Of a stretch of 45,011 bases of DNA, positions 9,549 through 19,590 are shown in pieces. The notes under the pieces are model-generated. The model made no database searches, was not told the DNA's origin, and saw only the letters and a program-made list of their open reading frames with translations. Made by a program: the position numbers and the translations under genes. This DNA comes from JALOAF01 sp035446765 (GTDB lineage: Bacteria; Patescibacteriota; Gracilibacteria; Absconditabacterales; Absconditicoccaceae), in assembly GCA_035446765.1 (NCBI GenBank), contig DAOTFU010000003.1, forward strand, positions 1 to 45,011, in the 5' to 3' direction. Within the stretch, counting starts at the first letter, position 1; the number at the start of each line of letters is the position of its first letter.

Positions 9549-9577
9549 TTGCAAAATTTTGTGTTTACGAGTATAAT
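9549..9577 (+). promoter_or_regulatory. Sigma70-like promoter of the S1-domain gene
   Basis: TTGCAA at 9549-9554, 17-bp spacer, perfect TATAAT at 9572-9577, 27 bp before the ATG pair. It is the best promoter match in the window and shares its -35 region with the promoter at 2016. Confidence 0.75.
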
Positions 9578-9604
9578 GTATATGTATTTAAAAAATTAAA
9601 TCAA

Positions 9605-10423
9605 ATGATGTCTAAAACAAACCACAAAAACTCAAATTCTGATTTTGCAGATAAATTGAATAAAGCTACACAAGGAAGAGATGTAATTAGTAACAACTGC
9701 CCTCAATTTGTTGAGAAAAAAAGTTGGAGAGATTTGAGGAAAGAAAAATATTTAGATGATTTTAATTTGGATCCAAATAAAAATGAATTTGAGATGACTC
9801 AAGATTATATGAAGTATCTTGTAGATATTTTGGGTGATGCCTTATACAATATAGATGTGAAAAGTCTAAAGAATTTGGATAAAATAAAAATGAAAAATGG
9901 TGTCTATAAGGCTATAGTAAAAGATGTTGATCAAAATGGTACTATTGTATCTGTAGCGAAAGCTAATATAAAAAATGAAGATACATGAGAAACAAAAATA
10001 GAGACATTGGATTATTTTGTTCCAAAGAATAAAGTAAATTGAGTTTATGGTAGATGAGATCAACTTTTTGTAAATATTAACTTGAATAAAGGAAAAAATA
10101 AACTTTCTGTTGAGGAGTTTAGTTTAAACCAATGAGAAATTTGTTTAGTTACTGTCACAAACGTTAGTGATAAGTGAACCTTTATTCGTGTGGGTAAGTA
10201 TGAGTGATTTATTTCCAAAAAACAACTGAAAGAATCCGGTTGTGGTTATGAAATGAAAAAATGAGAACCAATGTATGTAAAAATAAAGAAAATACTTGAT
10301 AATAAGAAAAAATGAAAAAAATGGCTTATATGGGATGTTGTAGAAAAGCCTTCAAAAGAAGTTAAAATAGTTAGTTTGGATACAATAAAAAATGCTGACA
10401 TATCTATTACAAACGCAGCTTAG
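9605..10423 (+). CDS. S1-like RNA-binding domain protein
   Basis: 272 aa, no signal peptide or membrane segment. Residues ~175-230 (EICLVTVTNVSDKGTFIRVG, then YEGFISKKQL) match an S1/OB-fold strand pattern, ending with a basic MYVKIKKILDNKKKGKK. Residues ~95-160 (GVYKAIVKDVDQNGTIVSVA) may be a second, more degenerate OB-fold. The N-terminal 90 residues are charged and helical, with no known domain. S1 domains bind single-stranded RNA, so a role in translation or RNA metabolism is likely. It is too short and divergent to call ribosomal protein S1. Stops with TAG, 2 bp from the end of the convergent flippase gene; no terminator fits between them. Confidence 0.7.
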
Positions 10424-10425
10424 TC

Positions 10426-11946
10426 TTATTGAGTAAGTCAGCGAGCGATTTTTTTAATACTTGGTAGAGAAAACAACAATATAGGTATATTGATAGCTGA
10501 TGCTGCCAATATAAATTGTCGGAAATTAGTATAATCTATGTTGATATACAAATATCATAATGTTCAAATAATTAAGATAACTGCGATGAGTGTAGTTGTT
10601 TTTTTTCGATTGATTTTTGGGAGCACCTTTTGTCTATATCAGATGTATATTGCTCATATTACAAACAGAATTTCTAATAATACTTGCGTAGCTATTCATC
10701 CAACTATTTGAAATTTTGGTATAAGGTATAGACCTGCCGCGAGCCCTATAGTAACACCAAAAAGATTTATGTTTAACAATTTATTTTGTTTTTCATTTGC
10801 TACAAAGATATAATTGAATATCTGTTTTATAAAACTTAAAAATAATACCAATCATAGGTATGGTAATATGATATTTGTTCAAGGATTTGCCAAACTGTTT
10901 CATATAAAATCTGATCATGATATGATATATATGATTTCATTTTTAAACAAAAAGAAGTTTAATAACACTATTCATCATATTCGTGTTACTAATGTCATTA
11001 AATTTCCAAAACTTTTTCTTTTGGCCTCATGTGTGTATGATGCCACATTGTGCAATAGACTATTTCACAATGCAGATGGTATAATCAAAAATACTTCGAT
11101 CAGTGTCAGTCACAATGCCCATATTCATGTGTATACAAATCATTGCGAAGTAGGAAAGAAGTTAGATAAAAATATCAAAACTATGAGGGTATGAAAACTG
11201 CTTAGGTAATAAGATAATCAATATTTCCAATTTCATTTTACAATGTCTTTGGTGAATTTTTTGTCAAACTGTATTTTAAGTTTTAGTTTTTGATTTGATT
11301 TGTGTACTACATACAATAGCTGTGTCACACCACTGGCAACCACAGAAATCAGTATTAGTAAAAATGCAGTTATTGATTTAGGATCTCAACTCGTAAAGTC
11401 TACGCTTGGTAATAAGACAAACAATGTGACTATAAGTATTATTATTTGACTTATTCTGGCTAATATTAGACCGACACTTAAATCCTTCATTCTCCAGAAT
11501 AGTTGCAATGGTAGTTGGAGTATTCATGCGGCCATGAAACTTGCAGAAAATACCATACCCAATGGCAATCCTCGCACTATATATGGATTGGATGTATAGG
11601 CAGGTAAAAAGTATGCCACAATTATTGCTACAAAATATACTATACTCATTATGATAAATCTTGTTCCTACAAATTTACCATAAATATCTTTCATTTTTAT
11701 TTTATTTTCTTTTCATTCTTCTTCCTTTTTGATTATTCAAAGCCTTTTTACTGCTATGACATATAGTCAGAAATCAGCCATTGCAGACCAAATTGCAAAA
11801 AATTTTAGGATAGTACCATAATCTCAATATCTTAATGGTCATAGATATGGAGATACAAATTTAATTACAAGAAAACCACAAAGTCAGCTGATAACTCTTC
11901 ATATTAGTTGTCGTGCAGCATCTTTTATTACTAATTTATGGCTCAT
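10426..11946 (-). CDS. Polysaccharide flippase (Wzx/MOP superfamily)
   Basis: 506 aa with about 14 hydrophobic segments, the size and topology of oligosaccharide-lipid flippases. The N-terminus (MSHKLVIKDAARQLIGRVIS, then a Gly-rich first helix and YLGPLRYGDYGTI) is typical of Wzx/RfbX proteins, which move undecaprenyl-linked glycans across the membrane. No glycosyltransferase genes are next to it in this window, so the substrate is unknown. MurJ is an alternative within the same superfamily, but the short loops and N-terminal signature favour Wzx. Ends 2 bp from the convergent S1-like gene. Upstream is a repeat, then the four-helix-bundle gene. Confidence 0.85.
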
Positions 11947-11951
11947 GTATA

Positions 11952-11990
11952 GGCGTTTCAACGTTAAAGCGTTGCAGCGTTGCAACGATA
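11952..11990. repeat. AACGTT-type dispersed repeat
   Basis: Spacer between the S23-type gene and the flippase: GGCGTTTCAACGTT, AAGCGTTGCAG, CGTTGCAACGAT. Same unit family as 9023 and 12369. It lies 5 bp before the flippase start codon, so it forms most of that gene's 5' region. Confidence 0.65.
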
Positions 11991-12000
11991 CAATTTTTGA

Positions 12001-12351
12001 TTATGTTGTTTTTAGTGTTTTAATATATTTGTATATCATAATACTTATGTGTTTAGTTTTGTCATAGTATTGTTCGAATTCATTGTTGTTTATATATTTC
12101 TTTTTTAATGCTATATGTAACATACTTCTAACCTCTCAGCAACTTCATCTAGATATGTATAGAAATCTCTTTAATTCTTTATCGGTATCTCTTTCAAAAC
12201 CTTCTGCTATATTGTTGCTAATAGAAAGAGTTGCTCTTAATATTTGATCTTTAAAAAAGTTTCTAATGTTTTTGTTTTGTTCAACTATTCATGATATCTC
12301 ATAATATAGGTTTATTGATTCTTTTCGGATTTTTAGATTTTCAAATTTCAT
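12001..12351 (-). CDS. Four-helix-bundle protein (S23 / 23S rRNA intervening-sequence protein family)
   Basis: 116 aa. The family signature is clear: KFENLKIRKESINLYYEI at the N-terminus, then FKDQILRATLSISNNIAEGF, followed by LKRFLYISRGSCGEVRSML. These proteins form homopentameric four-helix bundles and are often encoded inside 23S rRNA intervening sequences or as solitary genes; their role is unknown. Here the gene is free-standing, bounded on both sides by AACGTT-type repeats. That raises the possibility that the gene and repeats moved together. Starts at the ATG next to the repeat at 12369. Confidence 0.9.
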
Positions 12352-12368
12352 GTTAATATTTCGGTATT

Positions 12369-12409
12369 AAAACGTTTGAACGTTGCAACGATGTTACGTT
12401 TAGACGTTA
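12369..12409. repeat. AACGTT-type dispersed repeat
   Basis: AAAACGTTTGAACG, TTGCAACGATG, TTACGTTTAGACGTT between the membrane-protein stop (12410) and the S23-type start. Homologous in order to the copy inside tsaD. It abuts the TAA of the upstream gene. Confidence 0.65.
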
Positions 12410-12865
12410 TTATAATTTCATTTTTCTAGAGGCTTTTTCCCAAAAAGATTGTGGAAACTCTCATATTAAAGGTAAAAATTTATTTAATTCTTCTAAGAAT
12501 TTTTTTGTATTTTCTTTGTTGTCGCTGATTGTATGTATATTATGATGTTTTTGGCTAATCAATACTATGTTTTTTATGTATTGTTTTTTGGGATCTATCT
12601 CAATTGAATATCATATGAATTCTCATCGGTTTCTTAATTTGTCTCATATAATTATTCATTCATCTGTTATTTTCATCATAATTTCGTTATTATTTATTAT
12701 GCCATAATATAGGTATCATCATAGCAAAAAAAACATCAATATAGCTCATACTATATTTTTGTATAGTATAGATACTAGAAAAATAATTATAAAAATACTT
12801 GCAAAAATAATGTACCACAATTTGTTTCTTTCAAATTTTTCTGAGCTATATACTTTTAGATTCAT
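12410..12865 (-). CDS. Small two-helix membrane protein of unknown function
   Basis: 151 aa. Two adjacent transmembrane helices lie at about residues 18-35 (LWYIIFASIFIIIFLVSI) and 40-56 (VGAILMFFLLGGYLYYG). A ~90-residue soluble domain follows, with alternating strands (EIMMKITDEGIIIGDKL, GEFIGYSIEIDPKKQYIKNI) and a C-terminal helix (ENTKKFLEELNKFL). The layout (N-terminal helix pair plus a PH-like beta domain) resembles YcxB-type or PH-domain membrane proteins, but I cannot assign a family. Its upstream leader contains a strong terminator-like hairpin (12933) and a promoter (13023), so expression may depend on readthrough. Confidence 0.7.
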
Positions 12866-12929
12866 TTTATATTGTTTGTATTTTGTAAAATATATTTGTC
12901 ATAATACACAAGTTTTATTCTTTATCAAG

Positions 12930-13016
12930 AAGAAAAAGACCCCGAATGCTGAGGTCTTTTTTAAAGTTTTGATTCTATCTTTATAGAATTTTTTTGTTGG
13001 TATGATTTTTATTTGT
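12930..13016 (-). ncRNA. Candidate small RNA or attenuated leader
   Basis: A transcript starting near 13016 (promoter at 13023) would first form a 7-bp hairpin (ATTCTAT/ATAGAAT at 12989-12972), then the terminator at 12962-12933. That gives an ~85-nt RNA with two stems and a U tail. No ORF is inside. If termination is partial, it is the leader of the membrane-protein gene starting at 12865. The rest of the 308-bp spacer (12866-13173) is AT-rich, and I see nothing else in it. Confidence 0.45.
12933..12962. terminator. Orphan intrinsic terminator in a divergent spacer
   Basis: Nine-bp stem AAAAAGACC/GGTCTTTTT, 11-nt loop, T runs on both strands. It sits between two divergent gene starts, so it has no upstream coding gene to terminate. 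On the minus strand it lies about 55-80 nt after a strong promoter. Confidence 0.75.
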
Positions 13017-13022
13017 AGGTAT

Positions 13023-13050
13023 ATTATAGTCACAAAAATTTCCCTGTCAA
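13023..13050 (-). promoter_or_regulatory. Strong sigma70-like promoter (minus strand)
   Basis: TTGACA (complement of 13045-13050), 16-bp spacer, TATAAT (complement of 13023-13028): both boxes are perfect consensus. It drives the candidate small RNA or leader and possibly the gene at 12865. Confidence 0.7.
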
Positions 13051-13173
13051 ATTTTGTCTAAGTTTTTTTGTTTTTTAGTCTATTTATTTTTATTTTTGCT
13101 TGTTTTTGATTGGTAAAAAAATATTTTATTGTTTGTGTCTACTTGTATTTATTTATATAAATTTTTGTAGAAA

Positions 13174-15882
13174 ATGGACTTTGTAGAGATTGGTAAAAAA
13201 CGACAAAAAAAACGATCTGAAGAGGGTGTGTATAAAGTAGCAGAAGATCAAGAAAAAGAAAAATTTTATATATTGGATATGTTTCCTTATCCATCTTGAG
13301 CTGGATTGCATGTTTGACATCCAAAATGATATATTGCGACTGATGTGATAGCTCGTAAGCATATGTTGATGTGAAAAAAAGTTCTTCATCCTATGGGATT
13401 TGATACTTTTTGACTTTGAACAGAACAATATGCTATCAAAAACAAAATGAAACCACAAATAGCAGCAGCCCAAAATATTGAAACCTACAAAAAACAAATG
13501 GAAATGTTTGGTTGTACATATGATCGAGATAGAGAAGTAAATACTGCAGATCCAAAATATTTTAAGCGAACACAGCAAGTTTTTCTTAAGTTATATGATC
13601 ATTATTATGATGAAAAGACAAAGAAGGCTGATTCTGTTGAGAATTTGGAAATCAAAATTGAAAACTGAGATGTGAAAGTTCCTGATGGAATAAGCAAAGA
13701 GGAATTTTTGGATAGTCAAAGATTGGCATATATGGACTACAAACCAATCAATCGATGTCCAAAGTGTATGACATGATTGGCTAATGAGGACTTAAGTAGT
13801 GATGGTACGTGTGAAAGATGTGGTACTATGGTGGAACAAAGACTTATGAGACAGCGAGTTATTAGAATTACCAAATATGCTGAAAGATTGCTTGAATGAT
13901 TGGATCAATTACCAGAATGGACAGATTCAGCTAGAGAGCAGCAAAAGAACTGGATAGGAAAATCAGAATGAACTCAGTTTGAGATGAAATTAGATGGTTT
14001 TGATGATAGTTTTGAGGTTTATACTACTAGGGTAGATACGGTATTTGGTATGAGTTTTGTAGTAATGGCTCCAGAGCATGATTTGGTAGATAAAATTACA
14101 ACACCAGAAAATAAACAAAAAGTAGAAGAATATAAAGAAGCAGCAAAACACAAGACACAATTGGAAAGGACTGAATTACAAAAAGATAAGTCTTGAGTAT
14201 TTACTGGTGCATATGCTATCAATCCTTTTAATGAGAAAAAAATACCTGTATATGTAGGAGATTATGTATTAGCAAATTATGGGACTGGTGTAGTAATGGC
14301 TGTACCTGCTCATGATGAAAGAGATTTTGAATTTGCGAGAAAATATAATATAAAAATTACTACTAGCATAATTTGAACAAAAGTGAATGATACTGTTGTA
14401 TCTGAAAATCCATGCTTATATACTTGTAATGAAGATACGATTTATAATAAGGCAGATAATAGTTTTTTTAGACAAAACATTTGACCTGAGCTATGATTAG
14501 ATGATGAAAAAAATACTTTTTGTATAAAACATAATAGAGGTTTCGTTGAAGATTTATTAAAAATAGAGTATGATTGAGATATTAAAATATTAATTGAAAA
14601 ATGAACTCTTGTAGACTCTTGAGAGTTTACTGGATTAGAATCTGATGATGCTATAGAAAAGATGCAAGGATGGCTTCAAAAGGAATGAATTGGATGAAAA
14701 AAGATAAATTATAGACTTCAAGATCGAGTATTTTCTCGTCAAAGATATTGGGGAGAGCCAATACCTATGGTACATTGTGACAAATGTGGTGTAGTACCAT
14801 TGGAAGAAAAAGATCTTCCTTTAGAACTACCAGATGTAGAAAATTATGAGCCTACTGGTACTGAAGAGGGTCCTTTGGCTACTATCGATGAACGAATCAA
14901 TGTAAAGTGTTCAAAATGTGGATGAATGGCAAAGAGAGAATCAAATACAATGCCTGGCTGGGCTGGTTCGTCTTGGTACTGGATAAGGTATATGGATCCA
15001 GATAATCAAAATGAATTAGTTTCTCCAGAAAAAGAAAGGTTTTGGCATCCTGTGGATGTATATGTATGAGGAGCTGAGCATATTACAAGGCATATGATAT
15101 ATGCTAGATTTTGGCATAAGTTCTTACAAGATCTGTGAATTGTGTCTGTGGGTGAGCCATTTAAAAGATATCAACATGTATGACTCATAATGGCTGAAGA
15201 CGGGCGTAAAATGTCCAAAAGACGATGAAATGTAATCAATCCAGATGATATAATAAATGAATTTGGTTCCGATACATTGAGGGTTTATGAGATGTTTATG
15301 TGACCTTTTGATCAGGCTGTAGCATGGAATACAAATGGTGTGAAGTGAGTAAAGAAATTTCTTGATAAAGTAGTTAATTTGTATGATAAAATAGATTTAA
15401 ATATCCAAGATGATAAAAAAGTATTGAATGCACTTCACCAGACAATCAAAAAAGTGACAGAAGATATAGATAGGTTTGGTTTTAATACCGCCATATCTCA
15501 GATGATGATATTGGTAAATAAATTGTCTGCAGTAGAAAAGATATCCAAAGATACTTTTGAAAAGCTCATCTTGATATTGGCACCATTTGCGCCTCATTTG
15601 GCGGAGGAGTTTTGGGAGAAGATATGAGGTGAATTTAGCTTATTTAACCAAGATTTGTGGCCTAAGTATGATGAGAAATATTTGGTACAAGACACTATAA
15701 AGATGGCTATACAATTTAATGGTAAGGTTAGGTGAACTATAGATGTAGCTCCAAATGAAGATGAAACAAAGGTATTGGAATTGGTACAATCTGATGACAA
15801 GATGCAAAAATATATGCAATGAGATATAATCAAAGTGATTTATATACCAGGTAAAATCTGCAATATTGTAGTTAAAAGTTAA
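13174..15882 (+). CDS. leuS: Leucyl-tRNA synthetase
   Basis: 902 aa, bacterial-type length. Charges tRNA-Leu with leucine. HIGH motif as HVGH at residues 46-49 within PYPSGAGLHVGHPKGY. A zinc ribbon follows (CPKCMTG, CERCG near 195-215), then the CP1 editing domain (YTTRVDTVFGMSFVVMAPEH and GTGVVMAVPAHDERD, the conserved editing Thr/Asp blocks). A second CxxC pair precedes NTMPGWAGSSWYW. The KMSKS loop reads KMSKR at 679-683 (GRKMSKRRGN), a conservative variant. The anticodon-binding helix bundle and a short C-terminal domain (GKVRGTIDVAPNEDE) finish the protein. Numerous TGA codons fall at conserved glycines. Followed by two terminators. Confidence 0.97.
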
Positions 15883-16011
15883 TTTTTAAAAAAAACTTGC
15901 AATAGGTGACAAAAATATTATATTTTGATTGTTAAAGTGTGTAATGCACTTTTACTAATTAAGTTAGTAAGTTTAAATACCACAATCGAACGAACTAACG
16001 AACGTAGGGTG

Positions 16012-16037
16012 AAAAATAACTGGAGACAGTTATTTTT
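16012..16037 (+). terminator. leuS terminator
   Basis: Eleven-bp perfect stem AAAAATAACTG/CAGTTATTTTT with a GAGA loop and a T tail, 130 bp after the leuS stop. The bases before it (AACGAACGTAGGGTGA) resemble those associated with the hairpin at 2793. Confidence 0.7.
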
Positions 16038-16047
16038 CTTTATTGTA

Positions 16048-16072
16048 AAAAAGTGGCTAAAAGCCACTTTTT
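16048..16072. terminator. Bidirectional terminator between leuS and secY
   Basis: AAAAAGTGGC/GCCACTTTTT stem with a TAAAA loop, T runs on both strands, 22 bp after the secY stop. It ends the ribosomal protein operon on the minus strand. Confidence 0.85.
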
Positions 16073-16093
16073 GTATTATATTTGAATCGTTGA

Positions 16094-17449
16094 TTATAAG
16101 TCTCTTAGTGATTTGTTTACGGTATTTGCATCGTATTTTTCATATTTTTGCATGATAAGTTCTGTCTCTACTTTGCTTATGATATCTTGTACTACTCATA
16201 CTATAATAATTACTCAAGATCAAGTCACTACTACTGGTAATGATCATAGACTTTGTACCAAGTTTTGTATAAATGGTATGTAGCTCAATACATAACTATA
16301 TATACCGATCAAGGCTAGTCATGTACCTCATCGTAGACAAAGATGCATCAATATCTTGTTGATATATTTAGATGTTTCTTTTCATGGTCTTATACCAGGT
16401 ACAAATCCACCTCTTTTTTGTACGCTATCAGCCATTTTTTCTGGGCTGAATACAATAAGTGTATAAAAGAATGTAAATAGTATTATAAGTATAAAATAGA
16501 AGAGTATTGCCAGTCCTCATGGTTGTTGAGAATAGATATTTAGGTTTGCTTCTACTCGGTTGGCGAATGATACTAGTTTTGCGTTCATTGGTTGAAATTG
16601 TACGACCATCTTTGATATCAAGTAAGGAAATGATACAAAGGCAATCGCAAAGATAATTGGTATCATTCATACAGGATTCATAGGCAATGGTAATATAGAA
16701 CTTTCTTGTACTTTACCTTTTCTAGCATATATTATTGGTATTTCTTTTGTAGATTTTAGTATAAATATTGAAAGTATTATAAGACCTAATACTATTACTA
16801 GCATAAATATAAGCATTCATAATATGTTTGAAGTACCTGAAAAGCTTCCATATACACTTTGTGTAATACCTGCAACTATTGATGAGAAAATCAATATTGA
16901 GATACCATTTGATACTCATTTTTCTGTGATTAATTCTCACAATCGCATCAACAATACTCATCATACAGTCATTGTGATAGCGGCTAATAATAGAGTTGGT
17001 AAAGCTGTACTAATTACGTTACCTCCAAGTAAGTAATTGATAAAAAATACCATACCTATTCATTGTAAAAATGCTAAAGGTACAGTAAGATATCTTGTTA
17101 TTTGTTGAATTTTTTGTTGTCATGCTTCTCATTGTTCTGATAGTTCTTCTAGTTTTGGTACTACAGAACCTAATAATTGCATAATAATTGATGCATTAAT
17201 AAATGGAGCTAGTCCAATTGCTATCAAAGAAAAGTTTTCTAAAGATCATCATAGCATCATTACAAAATATCATAGTCATGAATTGCTAATATCTCACACT
17301 TGATTCATTAGTATATTTATGTCTACAAATGGTACTGGTATGTGAACCAATAGTCTGTATATAGCCAAAATAACTAAAGTAAATATGATTTTTTTCATCA
17401 ATCATTTGTTGCCTGTTATAGTCTTTAGTTTTTTTTGAATTGCCTGCAT
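16094..17449 (-). CDS. secY: Protein translocase subunit SecY
   Basis: 451 aa with ten transmembrane segments, usual length. Forms the protein-conducting channel with SecE and SecG. Seen: the N-terminal LVILAIYRLLVHIPVPFV, the plug and second helix (GLGYFVMMLGGSLENFSLIA, GLAPFINASIIMQLL), RLGELITEKGVSNGISILI of the cytosolic C4/TM4 region, LPLPMNPVGMIPIIFA, and the C5 loop PEKMADSVQKRGGFVPGIRPGKET that contacts SecA or the ribosome (its conserved Arg is present). Last gene of the cluster; adk, map and infA, which often follow secY, are absent and a terminator follows. Confidence 0.96.
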
Positions 17450-17470
17450 TATAAATTTTTATTCATAAAA

Positions 17471-17923
17471 TTAATTTATTTTAGCTCATGCTTTTTCAAT
17501 TTTTTCAGTTGCTGTTTTTGAAAACTTTTCTATTCATTTGAAGCTTAATTTTTTTGTTAGCTTTCAATTACCAAGTATTTTTACTAGATTTTTTTCTTTT
17601 TTGATATATCATAATTCTTTCAATTTAAACTTTGTGATTTCCATATCTTTTGTGACTCTTTCATCTTTTTCTAAGTTTCATAGATTTACTACATAATAAT
17701 TGTCTACAAGCTTATAGTATCTCTTAAATCATCTCATTTTAGGTAATCTTTGTACTACTGAAGTTTGTCCACCTTCAAAATATGGTTTTGCAGAATATCC
17801 ACTTCTAGCTTTTTGTCATTTTAGACCTTTACCAGAGTAGTTTCCTTTTGTGGCATTACCTCTTCATATTCTATTTGCTTTCTTTTTGAGTCATGTACTT
17901 TTTTTGATTTCAAATAATTTCAT
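17471..17923 (-). CDS. rplO: 50S ribosomal protein L15
   Basis: 150 aa. The N-terminal Gly/Lys/Arg-rich extension that penetrates 23S rRNA (KKANRIGRGNATKGNYSGKG, then KARSGYSAKPYFEGGQTS) is intact, with many of its glycines encoded by TGA. RLPKMRGFKRYY and the C-terminal globular domain (KKLSFKGIEKFSKTATEKIE) follow. It directly follows rpsE; rpmD (L30), which normally sits between them, is missing. The start at 17923 is the ATG of the family's short MKLFEIKK-type N-terminus. Confidence 0.95.
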
Positions 17924-17950
17924 TTGATTTTTAAATTTTTATGTAAAACT

Positions 17951-18610
17951 CTATTTATCTTCTTTTTTTGTAGTTTTTTTGGCTGTCGGTTTTTTGGTAG
18001 TTGTAGTTTTTTTAGTAGCTGGCTTTTTGGTAGTTGTAGTTTTCTTTTTCGCAGCGGGTTTTTTTTCTACCTTTTTTCACTCTGCTTCCTTTTCTACTTT
18101 TTTGTCTTCTTTATCTTCTGATTCTTTTTTATCTTCCAAAGAAGTAAAGTAGTCTGCATGTTTATATTTAGACAATGCTTTTATTGTAGCTAGAGCATTG
18201 TTTAGTTTATTGTTTGATCATATAATTTTTGATAAAATATTTTCATAACCAGCTAGATCTAAAACAGATCTTACAGAAGATCAAGCTTTAAGTCAAGTAC
18301 CTTGTGTAGCAGGTAATAATTTTACAACACAAGCCTTATATTTGTTTGTGATCATATAAGGAACTGTTTTTGCTTTTGTAATAGGTACTATAAACATGTT
18401 TTTGTATGCTTCATTAGCTGCTTTTTTTACAGCAGATGTTACATCTGGTCCTTTTGATAGACCTATACCTATTTTTCATTTTTTGTTTCACACCAAAACA
18501 GTAGCCCTGAAAGACATTCTTCTTCCACCAGTAGTTACTCTAGTTACTCTTCTTACTTCTAAAAGCAGTTCTTCAAACTCTTTTTTTGTTTTATCTTTAC
18601 CTCTTTGCAT
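17951..18610 (-). CDS. rpsE: 30S ribosomal protein S5 with a long Lys/Thr/Pro C-terminal tail
   Basis: 219 aa; the S5 core is about 165. Core motifs: LLEVRRVTRVTTGGRRMSFR, ATVLVGNKKGKIGIGLSKG, and GTGLKAGSSVRSVLDLAGYENILSK. S5 sits at the mRNA entry site of the small subunit and supports decoding accuracy. After residue ~165 comes an acidic stretch (LEDKKESEDKEDKKVEKEAE), then repeats of KKPAAKKK, KKPATKK and TTTTKK like those of histone H1-type tails. The tail is in frame and ends at TAG, 27 bp before rplO. The start lacks upstream room for more residues in this frame. Confidence 0.95.
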
Positions 18611-18638
18611 TAAAAGATTATTACATAAGTAAATATTT

Positions 18639-18998
18639 TTATAATTTTATACCTCATTTTCTTAAACCATCAGCAAATGCTTTGATTCTACCGTGATACA
18701 AGTATCAGTTTCTATCAAATGTAATTTGTGATATTTTTTTGGTTTTAAGTGTTTTTGCAAACTCTTCTCATGCCGTAAAAGCCTTTTCTGTCTTAGTCTT
18801 TCCTTTTGCTTTTTTGTCGTTTGTAAGAGCTATCACTTTTCAATCAATATCTATAAGTTGTCATGATATATATAGATTAGATTTATTTATGATCAATCTA
18901 TTTTTGGGTTTTTGTGATTTTATATTCTTGTTTACTCTTGCTTTTCTTCTTAGATATTTTTTTGCTTTTTCTTTTAACTTGTTTGTTAAATGAGACAT
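18639..18998 (-). CDS. rplR: 50S ribosomal protein L18
   Basis: 119 aa, usual length. Binds 5S rRNA with L5 in the central protuberance. Basic N-terminus (KAKKYLRRKARVNKN), RLIINKSNLYISGQLIDIDG, then TEKAFTAGEEFAKTLK and the C-terminal ITFDRNGYLYHGRIKAFADGLRKGGI signature. TGA encodes glycine in FDRNG and in LRKG. 28 bp upstream of rpsE. Confidence 0.95.
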
Positions 18999-19004
18999 AA
19001 TCTA

Positions 19005-19031
19005 CGATTTAAAATTTAAAATGTACAATTT
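19005..19031. repeat. Short dispersed repeat (TTTAAAATGTACAATT type)
   Basis: The spacer rplR/rplF contains ATTTAAAATTTAAAATGTACAATT. Close copies lie at 23925 and 24811, each in a spacer between ribosomal protein genes. Confidence 0.5.
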
Positions 19032-19572
19032 ATTTGGCTGATTTACCGGCTTTCAGTTTTACAACCTCATCTATATATCTTATACCCTTACCCTTGTAAG
19101 GTTCTGGTTTTCTGTAAGCTCTAATTTTTGCGGCTACTTCTCACAAAAGTTGTTTGTCTATACTGGTGAGAGTTAGTATTGTATTTCATTTTGGATCTTG
19201 TTCTGATTGTATTTTTATTTCAGTTGGCACATCATAATTTACTTTGTGTGATAAACCAAGTGAAAGCACTAATTTATTTCATTGTAGCTGAGCTCAATAA
19301 CCAACTCACATAATCATCAACTTTTTTTCGTAAGCATTTGTCACTCATTCTATCATATTTGCAATTAGAGTCCTAGACAATCCTCGAAATTGTTTGTTAT
19401 CTTCATTTTTTATAGATGTAATTATTTCATTATCTTCTTTTTTAATTTTTACGCAATCTAATATCTTTTCAGATAATTCTCATTTTGGTCATTTTACTTT
19501 TACTATATTATTTTCTATAGTTACTTCTACTCCTTCTGGAATAGTTATTGGTTTCTTTCAAATTTTAGACAT
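19030..19572 (-). CDS. rplF: 50S ribosomal protein L6
   Basis: 180 aa, usual length. Located near the factor-binding site of the large subunit. Two homologous alpha/beta domains are seen: N-terminal SKIGKKPITIPEGVEVTIE with VKVKGPKGEL, and C-terminal VGYGAQLQGNKLVLSLGLSH. The 23S-contacting signature GEVAAKIRAYRKPEPYKGKGIRYIDE is near the end. Starts MSKIGKK, as expected. Confidence 0.96.
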
Positions 19573-19590
19573 AATACTCTTAATTTAAGT

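Noticed and set aside
10421..10428. A shared terminator between the convergent S1-like and flippase genes
   Set aside because: Only 2 bp separate the stop codons and no hairpin with a T run is visible on either side; transcripts probably overlap.
17924..18121. Phe/Cys-rich membrane protein on the plus strand opposite rpsE
   Set aside because: It is the antisense reading of the Lys/Thr-rich S5 tail.
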